Source: Streblospio benedicti (Eukaryota > Annelida > Polychaeta > Spionida > Spionidae). Taken from it: a DNA stretch of 64,000 nt. Made by a program: the position numbers and the translations under genes. Positions 56,201 to 64,000 of the stretch are shown one piece after another (within the stretch, counting starts at the first letter, position 1; every line of letters starts with the position of its first letter). The stretch lies in NCBI GenBank assembly GCA_019095985.1, contig CM032661.1, positions 1,672,245 to 1,736,244 of the forward strand. Reading direction: 5' to 3'. The notes under the pieces are model-generated. The model saw only the letters and a program-made list of their open reading frames with translations. It ran no database searches and had not been told where the DNA came from.

Positions 56201-59200
56201 CCGAGGCGGCGCTCGGCCGTCTCCGACTTGACGGGGGAGAAGGCGACGGCGAGCTCCCAGACGATGCGCGAGCCCTTGCTCAGCTTGGCCTCGAACAGCT
56301 GCATGGTGTCGGGCACGCCCACCAGCTTCTTGCACAGGTGCGTCAGCCACTCACCGCTCGCCAGAAGCTCGATCTTGTGGATGATTCGACGTTTGAGGTT
56401 CGCTGACAACTTCTTATCTTTCAGAACCTGAGGATGCACAAGTTGCATTTAGAAATCTTGGGGAGTCAGGGTCATGTTGTTTTATACGGAATCTACATGT
56501 ACGTGGAATTGAGGGAGAAGATTTGATGTTTGAGGTCTGGTGACAAATTCTCGTCTTTCAGCAACTGGGGACACACATGTATGCAAAAGTTGCATTTAGA
56601 CATCTCAAGGTCATGTTGTTTTAAAAGGGATATACATGGAATTGAGGGAGAGGATTTGATGTTTGAGGTCTGATGACAACTGCTTGTCTTTCAGAACCTG
56701 AGGATGCACATTTATGCACAAGTAATGAAACCTTTGCTCGTCTTGATGTCTGATAACAACTGCTTGTCGTGGTTTAAACATACTTTATTGCAATAAGTAT
56801 ATTCAAATCTATTAGCTAAAATGTGATATAAACCTTCTTGTCTTTCAGCATCTAAGGATGCACATCTATGCCCAAATTGAATTTTAATAGAAACCTAGGG
56901 GTCATATTGTTTAGAAGGCATATACGTGGAATTGAGGAAACCAACTGGGTTTAATTGTTGACTTGGTTGAGGCACTAAATTAGTGCAGTATCAAATATTT
57001 GATCAATTCCAGATTTCATGCTTGAAATGATTGTTTTAAACAAATTATAGCCTTTAACGTTTTTCCTCCTTTCACTTTCCAATTTATTTTGGTTTAGATA
57101 CACAGGGGACAGTTGTAAAGTAGACTAGACAGGCAGGCCAATTGGTGACCATCAAAGAAAATGAGTAACGATTTAGGACATGCCACAATATATGATGATG
57201 GATAGATGGATTAAGTAAACTAACGTTACAACACTCCATTCATATGCAGTTACATGCATAAACATCCATTACCTTCCAAACTTCACTGGTACATTCCACT
57301 TCCCACTCTAGGTCATCAAAAGCGGTTTCATTGATCGTGAAATCCTCCAGCTCCTCTGCCTCCTCCAGCTCCTCCTCATTGAGTTCCTTCGGCGCAGCCC
57401 CAGTGTCTCCCTCACCTGCTGTGCCAGTGATCACAAACTCGGCGGTGTTCCTTTCTGCTTCTACATCTAATGTGGCCTCATTTGGAGGTGGTGCTTCTTG
57501 GGCACTGACGCTCCTAATAATTTCAACGTCAAAGTCTAGGAGTTAATTCTACTTATATGTACCATCCGTCCAACTTATGCTGATTTAAATCATTTTGAAG
57601 TACCTATACCGAACATTGATCTATAGATAGGTTCACCAAGTGAGTATTCTGACAACAAATAATCTTATTCCTTTTTTAAATTTAAATTTCATAGATGCCA
57701 CCTAGTCGAATAGGCAACTGCATAATGCAAATCTCATATTACATAGAACATGGATTTGTTTCAATTAAAAAAGAAAGATAGCCCCTTCAAAGGACATACT
57801 TAGAAGATCACATCCACTGATGTTGTTGCCTTTGCCCAGTCACATCTGTTTGTATATCAGTGATCCATACTACTTTGATCAAATAACTTTGAAACAAAAC
57901 AAACAAAATAATATCATATTCCATCTACCTACCTGACCAAAGCTTCGTTCTTCCTCCTATCTGGGTCGTAATCAGGCAGCTCTTCTATCAGCCATTTGAT
58001 CCTTTTTAGCAGATCCTCCTTAGAAATCTGTTTCACACCTAAATAATAGTAAGGTTTACAGGTCCAATAAATAATAGACCCAATTTTAAGCAACTGCACT
58101 ATGGATGTCCTATTAGATAGAATAAGAAAATCAAATTCAAAATTCTATTCCACGGATATAATTTTATTGATATCTGATTTACAATGTATAACTTTATTAG
58201 ACACTTTATCTAGTAACATTTTGAAAATATCACCTTCGTCATTTACAGCGGGCTTCACCACTTTCACACGAATACCATCATCTGCTGAAGGCGCGTCAAC
58301 ATCTTGAGGCAGTTGTCCCATACCTTCTATATCACACATCAAAAAAACGTACGTCAAGTGATTTCACGCTCACGATTGAAAATCAAGGCTTACACCTAAC
58401 TAACGTTGATACAGTTTAAGTTTGAAACAATCACCGATTTCAAATCTGTTAAGATTATGACACAAATAACTGGGAAAATGCCATCTTAAAATGAGTAGTC
58501 TACCTGGTTTAGATTGAGAAGTCGTGTTTTGCTTCTTCTTCGGTGGAACTCTGTCGAAATTGCGCGCATGTTGCCTGATAAACTCAACGCGACGATCTTT
58601 CTTTTTACCTTTCTTCACGTTTTCAAAGGCGGTATTGTCATAACTATTTCTCCTAAAAATTATGATTTTCATGTTGCATATCGAAGTAACGTTAACATGC
58701 AAGCTCAGATTTCAGTTCTTTAGGAACACAATACTCAGGAATTACATGTATAGATAAATAGATTTATTCATTGAATAAACCATTACTTCTTGTGATTAAA
58801 TGAATCAAACTTTTATGTATCACTGCTATCAGTAGAGAGGCATCCTATGGTGGTTCAAGTTCTGAATTCAGTGCTTCACGAGAGATACATTCTACAAACA
58901 TTCATTGAAAACACGAAATGCAGAGCCTAAAAATCCGCACCATTGGACGCTGCACCTGCTAAGGCCAACCAAAATATTATGTTTGTTTCTGGTTTCCGCT
59001 CAAACCTCATTTTTATGCCCAACCTAAATCCATGGTTATCGGAAACGAACATATTATTTTGTTCGGCCTAAAAAAGTCACTCACAGGTTGGGGTTGACGT
59101 TGTGCTGACACAGCATTTCCACCACCTTGAGAGCATGCCGCGAGTACGCGGCCTGTGCCGCAAGGTGGAACAGTGTGTTGCCGTGGCCATCCTGGGGGTC

Positions 59201-61141
59201 ATCCGGGCACAGACTACGGTCACCAAGCGCGCGGTACATGTGCAGCAACGTGTCCAGCACCTCGGTCTCACCTACATGTATGTGAACAATGAGACAAGAT
59301 TTCAGTGTTTTATTTATGTACGTTACTACTTAATAATTATAATAATTCATGAAATTCTTGACGTTGCGGTCACCATTGCGAGACTTTCGGGACCGAAGGG
59401 ACTTCAGTTGTTGTTGATGTCCGATTGGCATCAGGTCATTGAATGGATATTCCGAATACTAACAATAGTCTACACAAGAAGGCAAGATTTGCAAACAATT
59501 AAACCTGCAAGATTTAATGTAGTCCTTGCCAAAGAATTATCAGGGGATTTACTGAGATATTCTGAATTTGCTATTGCAGGAGAAGAATTCTGATCAAGAT
59601 AAACGCTTTTTAATAACTTTCTGACGTTAAGGATGTTAGATTGTTATTCTTAAAGCTTGCTTCATATCAATAATTATTAGACTAGAGCAATGCACAGCCA
59701 GTTCGTGTACACAACCACTTAGTGTGTTATCTAAATAAAATAGTTAGGCTCCAAACAAATACATGTACCACATAATATTACTACTATGAAAATGATTGTT
59801 TTCCTGGTGCCAAAGTGTACTTTAACAAAATACACGTACATGCAGGTAATGGAGAGAGTGTTCAGTTCATAAAAAATAGACCTTTGAGTGCAAACTGCAG
59901 TGCTGCAGCAAGTGGAGTGAATCTGTTCTGCTTTTCCGCCTCCACCACTAGCCCTGCTGATGATGCGCCATACTGTAGTAGCAGCACCATGCTGCGATAG
60001 TCTTCTTTCTCCACACACACCGTCAGTGGTGCCACCGTCTCTGCTCCAAACTGGTCAGGACTGGCTTGAAGCTGTAGCATCATTTCAAGCAGACGACAGC
60101 GATTCTGGCTGAAACCTGTTACACACAAATAAAACACTTTTTACTACACTTTTTTTTACTACATGTACATACCAGTATGTATTAATATTGATTGAGGAAA
60201 ATTGTAAAATGACCATGATTGAACACAAAATAGCCATTCCTTGAGTAAAAATGTGTGCAGTACATGTATATTGCCCAGTTCAATCCCGGTTTTTTGGTTG
60301 AGGATTTTGCTTGATGAAGATCGATAACAAATTTATTACTTTTAATCACTCCAACTTTATATCCACCAGTGATTATAATTGACTTTCCTAATGTTGATAC
60401 CTTACCATGAATGAATGAATTAATTAATTGACTAATCAATTAAATGTAATTTGGTGCTGTCACACCAGTTTTAGGTAATCTTTTTATTCATTATATTCTA
60501 CAACGTTTTACCAAACTTAGTGAAATCACATTTTTTAAATATGTAAGAAAACTTCAATCATCCTTTCAACTTTGTTCAAGTAATTTAAAGATATGTCATT
60601 TACCAATTTCATAATTGCTGCGAATGTAGTGAGAGAGATTGAGTTGGCATGCCACACTATCATCCGGACCGTCATGGGAGGCTATCAATTTTATCTTCTC
60701 TAGAGCCAGACATTTCCTGTTGAAAGTCCTCAAAGTACCACCCAGTACCTTCAATGAACATAATATGAATAATTTTTATTACATAAAATAAAATATACCT
60801 TGCGCAAGGCAGCAAACTTAAGAATGAACATGTATTTAAGTTGTCAATATAAAAAGAATAAATAGACTACTATGTATATGTAAGTTCACACAGGTTTCAT
60901 GTTTGTCCAGGTGCTCAAAAATACTTTGATCTAGTAAACTTACACATTTTTAGTTCTGATGTGGATTATTCATTAAATCAGTTTCAAAATAAAACTAATA
61001 GAATTCAAACCATTTTTATGTATCCTGCAAGCATTGCGTCCAGGGCTTTCCATTTTTCAGAGACTGCCAGCATATTGATGATGCTTCGAACATCAACTGA
61101 CGGAAGTCTGAACAGGGCAGCAAGGACTCTCCCACCTTTGT
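53246..61141 (-). CDS. TRANK1: TRANK1-like protein, ankyrin/middle/P-loop part (minus strand)
   Basis: Exons in transcript order: 61011-61141, 60604-60748, 59882-60115, 59085-59271, 58504-58652, 58234-58326, 57933-58038, 57273-57513, 56169-56427, (56078-56104), (55990-56016), 55551-55747, 55042-55182, 54560-54817, 53930-54184, 53246-53375. All phases agree and no frame break is seen; about 840-860 residues. Ankyrin exons (LTVCVEKEDYRSMVLLLQYG; HGNTLFHLAAQAA) lead to an acidic linker, then the TRANK1 core: DLEWEVECTSEVWK, LLASGEWLTHLCKKL, AKLSKGSRIVWELAVAFSP, YTEMIRVWDVVLSHDHLSSA, KFYTFSTALVNSIL, DFPFRVTELEHAI and a Walker A GRSGTGKTT, then LHQIFITKNPVLCTEVQ and FPLFINSQQFLLLLDASLPG. The last exon ends in phase 1, so the C-terminal helicase-like part is missing. 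The first exon needs a phase 1 upstream exon. Probably a large P-loop NTPase of the UvrD/Rep-like superfamily. Confidence 0.88.
53712..53906. mobile_element. MITE-like element with ~25 bp TIRs
   Basis: GGGACCGTTCAATATTTATG on the left and CATAAATATTGAACTGTCCC on the right are inverted repeats continuing into GAGGAGG. The inside has repeated TGTACAAAGT(T/C)G blocks and C-runs. It belongs to the same loose family as 23655, 28995 and 30842. It ends 21 bp from the donor of the exon at 53930. Confidence 0.75.
55990..56016 (-). CDS. 27-nt microexon copy 2 of TRANK1-like gene
   Basis: Between TTGTTTTAG and GTTTTG the minus strand has 27 bases. After the G left by the preceding exon they encode ETDFASGVK and leave a G again (phase 1-1). 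It is a tandem copy of 56078-56104 (period 88 bp) and resembles the final nine residues of the exon at 56169-56427. Confidence 0.6.
56078..56104 (-). CDS. 27-nt microexon copy 1 of TRANK1-like gene
   Basis: Between TTGTTTTAG and GTCTTG the minus strand has 27 bases encoding ETDSDSGVK in phase 1-1. Including or skipping it keeps the frame into GGRIYTEMIRVWD. The preceding large exon ends ETDGDSGVK. Use in mature mRNA is inferred from intact sites. Confidence 0.6.
56450..57270. repeat. Local duplicated intronic blocks copied from an exon start
   Basis: Sequence resembling the acceptor and start of the exon at 56427 (TTTCAGAACCTGAGGATGCACA read on the plus strand) recurs near 56560, 56691 and 56848 with decreasing similarity, next to GAATTGAGGGAGA(A/G)GATTTG and CTTGTCTTTCAG words. 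They look like decayed tandem copies of the intron/exon border. Confidence 0.6.
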
Positions 61142-61344
61142 CTGAACACAATAACAATTATAGTATAGATTTTAACTATCCCAACCTACCTTTTCTCGCA
61201 TAACTTTCTTTAACCAACACGGATTTCTATAAAAGTAACACCATTTGGTGCAGAATGGGCAAAGGTAAATAAAATCCATGGCAAAATAACTCAAATCGTT
61301 GCATATATTGCAAGATACTGAATTGTTAGTATATTTTCAATAAA

Positions 61345-61786
61345 CTTTACGGCACGTCCACACACCCACTATGGCCGTCGCGTCGGGCTCAGTTGCGTTG
61401 GTGTGGACATGCTTACGACTACGATTTCATAAATATCTGTTGCGTCGGAGGCCGTCGTGAAGCTTGAACATGTTCAGTCGTAGTCGGGTATCGTTGCATT
61501 TAGTTAGTTGCGTTGGTGTGGACACGCTTATGACACGACGTGCCATCTTTTCATTTAAATAGTGATTATTACTCATGATATACAGTATTTAAGTAACATT
61601 TGCATGTGTGGATACTGCATGTTCAAGCTACATCTTTGCTGTTATGTCTAGTTTATGAAACTCTTTCCAGGATCGCAGCAGGCACCGTCATAAGCAGAAG
61701 CTCGTTTGATGTTATTATGCAATGCTCTCCGACCATCGCATCGTAGGCCGTTGGGCATGTCTTATCAGTGTGGACGGGGCTTTACA
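61345..61786. mobile_element. TIR element of the CCGTCCACAC type
   Basis: TTTACGGCACGTCCACAC on the left and GTGTGGACGGGGCTTTAC on the right are inverted. Inside, GTTGCGTTGGTGTGGACA(C/T)GC occurs twice. The GC-rich ends and AT-rich middle are typical of a MITE. No target duplication could be defined. Confidence 0.6.
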
Positions 61787-61799
61787 GAGTGCAGTACTT

Positions 61800-63200
61800 T
61801 ACTTGTCGTAATGTTACGTCAAATGTATCATACGGACGTATCTCACTTACGTAATATTTTCTAGAGGGGTCAAAGTGCATTATGTGCAAAATATCATGTA
61901 TGTTTGGACCTCAGGGTACAAGTTCACATGTTCTTGAAAACTGATATGTTCATGGTGTAAATAATGAAGAGACAGACTACATGTACATGTATACCATACC
62001 ATGCATTACTCCATGAACTATACTACTACTGTACTTACACGTCAATTTTCAATCATTATTAATGTATTTTGAAAATTAAATGTTTCCACTTGTAAATACA
62101 TGTACAGTGCTAATAAATGAAGCACCCCCCCCCCCCCACCCATGGTGACAGAGAAGAAAGATGGGATCCAGGATGATAATTAGCATTGAAGCTTGGCGGG
62201 GAAAAGACTTTGTAAAAGTTTGAGTCATCTACTAATATTATTGTTAGTTTTAATTCTGTGACGTCTTGTTTTAATAAGATGTGATTAAAAATAATATTAG
62301 AACACATTTGTCTTTAATACTTCAACTATCATTAACCCATTGTATCAGTCCTCATTCCTGGATAACTCATCAGACAATTCCTTTCAACTTTAAGTTTAAT
62401 AATAAGCAGGTCCAAGTGCAAATCTACTTGTACATGCTTCATTCAATTCAGTCACCACAAAAAGATTGTATTCTATAGAACAAAAAGACAGAAGCATCTG
62501 CATCTCTTTAAAAAGTAACAAGATGTCATTTATTCATCTTTTCATTTATATTATGTTGACGCATGTTACAATTAATGCCATGAATGTAAACTACTAATAT
62601 TTCCAGCCAATTACTTCTCCATCACAATAAACTTGCACCTTATCTAACCAGAGGTAACTAGAATACAATGTACTCAGCTTTCAGTATGGCGCGTTGAAAC
62701 AATCATGTATTCATGAAAATTCCCTGTGCACGAGGACTTATTGTTTTACTGATAATAAAACATATGAAACGCTCCCAATTACCATTTGCTTTAACAATTA
62801 AATTTTCTTAACAGACTGATGAACTTTGTTAGACTGTTTAATAGCTTAACAGTGATAACTTATAAACTATATTCATTAAGAACATTTCTATATTACACTT
62901 AGTTGTGGAAGGCGGGTTTCTGTAGCAGTCATGATACATGTAGTTGGATAGCGCCAAATTAAAGCTAAAATAAGAATATTTCACTTTATCTGTTTGATTA
63001 TGATAAAACATTAATGAAAATAATAAGTGATGAACTTTCATTTTGAGTTTGACGAGACAACTAAACAAAGAACATGTGAATGCTGAGAAAAGACAATCAT
63101 TTTCTATGGTACTAGACTTCAGAAAGACATTTTAAGAGTTAAATTGAAACTCCCATCAAACTAAATGTAGAACGCATTTCTCAGTAAGTTTTCAAACAAA
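61800..63200. other. Intergenic between TRANK1-like gene and GPCR
   Basis: AT-rich, with a poly-C run at 62126-62138. I find no exon that could be the N-terminal TPR part of the minus-strand TRANK1-like gene. Confidence 0.35.
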
Positions 63201-63210
63201 GTATAATGCC

Positions 63211-64000
63211 ATGGATTTGAAAAGCAATCTAAGAAATGAATTTAACAATTTCACTATGGGATTATCATTTGTAAATAACAGTACTCTAAGCGATGTTGTG
63301 TTTGGAAGCAGAACAGAGCTGATTGTTACAATGACCATTTTGGGCCTCATTTACATCATTGGCGTTTCATCCCAACTTGCCATTCTTATAACTGTCTACA
63401 AAACAGAAAGTTTGCACACAAGCCAGTTCCTCCTGATTTGTGCAAACTGTGTGTCCGATATCATTACAGTGTCTTCATATCTACTGGGACTAATCTTCAA
63501 AGTTATTGGATATCCAGCAACATGGCCATGCAAAGTTTTAACTACATTCAATTTGAATATAATATTCGGTGAGATGTACAACATTGCACTAATAGCTTAT
63601 GATAGACGTCAGTTTCTATGTGAACCACTGACCTACAGGAAAAACGTTTCTAAAAAGAAAACAATTATTTCAATAGTTGTCATTTACTTGTTCCCTCTTC
63701 TCTACACTATTCCCACAGAAATCTTTATTGGAAGAACCTTTCATGCAGCGGCAATCATCTGTGTCCTACAGAATATATGGTATCATAATCTAATTCAATG
63801 TGGTGTATTTATCTTACCATCGGCTTCGTTGATAGTGCATAGCATTTATAAAATACAGAAAATAATCAAGAAGACAAAAGTACCTTCATCAGGTCATGTA
63901 AGATTGCAGGAACTGGCTAAATCAACGGATGTAAAAATTGATATAATGCCAATCAAAGACTCAAAGAAACAAAGTTTTAGAAAACTTGAAAAAAACAGCA
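63211..64000 (+). CDS. Class A (rhodopsin-like) GPCR, 5' part, runs off the window
   Basis: A single open frame from ATG 63211 to the window end (263 codons) without introns. N-glycosylation sites lie at Asn13 (NFT) and Asn23 (NST). Membrane segments: TM1 about 36-62, TM2 about 72-98 with Asp83 at position 2.50, TM3 about 107-130, TM4 about 150-168, TM5 about 193-213. Cys107 and Cys184 fit the TM3-ECL2 disulfide. TM3 ends DRR (131-133) instead of DRY. The TM1 Asn (1.50) and TM4 Trp (4.50) are absent, so this is a divergent receptor of unknown ligand. The window ends in a basic third intracellular loop (DIMPIKDSKKQSFRK). An intronless receptor fits a locally expanded invertebrate rhodopsin-like family (inference). 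Confidence 0.85.
   Translation, partial: MDLKSNLRNEFNNFTMGLSFVNNSTLSDVVFGSRTELIVTMTILGLIYIIGVSSQLAILITVYKTESLHTSQFLLICANCVSDIITVSSYLLGLIFKVIGYPATWPCKVLTTFNLNIIFGEMYNIALIAYDRRQFLCEPLTYRKNVSKKKTIISIVVIYLFPLLYTIPTEIFIGRTFHAAAIICVLQNIWYHNLIQCGVFILPSASLIVHSIYKIQKIIKKTKVPSSGHVRLQELAKSTDVKIDIMPIKDSKKQSFRKLEKNS

Noticed and set aside
59102-59593. 163-residue plus-strand frame
   Set aside because: Antisense to the TRANK1 ankyrin exon at 59085-59271 and then to intron; no recognisable protein.

Overview
This is a eukaryotic (metazoan) window. Genes are split by GT-AG introns, the non-coding DNA is AT-rich and full of microsatellites, MITE-like elements and LINE tails, and the ACATGTACATGT-type word that is common in marine invertebrate genomes recurs. 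A divergent TALE-class homeobox, a GT92 glycosyltransferase, a TRANK1-type gene and a chitin-binding KYEEP-repeat secreted protein fit a marine invertebrate, perhaps a spiralian. The species cannot be fixed from the sequence alone.

Layout. 1-9985 is a CT/A-rich satellite whose 55-90 bp monomers are ordered into a roughly 2 kb higher-order repeat, broken by a TTAA-flanked insertion (3184-3644) and a 1 kb unrelated insertion (about 7076-8092). 10.0-12.8 kb is intergenic with a (CA)n tract. 12904-14045 (+) is a two-exon secreted chitin-binding-like protein with Lys-Tyr-Glu-Pro and Gly-Tyr repeats. 14.1-20.7 kb is intergenic with a LINE 3' end. 20720-27513 (+) is a seven-exon GT92 glycosyltransferase whose introns hold a LINE tail, minisatellites, a long (CA)n, MITEs and a cluster of long foldback hairpins. 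28-35 kb is gene-poor and rich in repeat copies. 35141-49526 (+) is the TPR/ankyrin N-terminal half of a TRANK1-like gene (17 exons). An N gap lies at 50046-50145. 50146-51858 (+) is the 3' part of a TALE homeobox gene. 53246-61141 (-) is the ankyrin, middle and P-loop part of a TRANK1-like gene. 63211-64000 (+) is the first part of a class A GPCR.

How the parts relate. The plus-strand TRANK1 half stops in splice phase 1 just before the gap, and the minus-strand half starts in splice phase 1. Their domains are complementary and do not overlap. They are most simply one gene cut by a mis-oriented contig at the gap, though a real inversion or two paralogues cannot be excluded. Four host genes (KYEEP protein, GT92, TRANK1 5' half, TALE homeobox) each show one reading-frame discontinuity. 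This pattern suggests residual indel errors in the assembly as much as real gene decay.

The most unusual signals are: a pair of tandemly duplicated 27-nt in-phase microexons in the TRANK1-like gene; the satellite built from units that resemble 3' splice sites; the foldback cluster whose arms match within each copy but differ between copies; and the homeodomain whose recognition helix sits in another frame.
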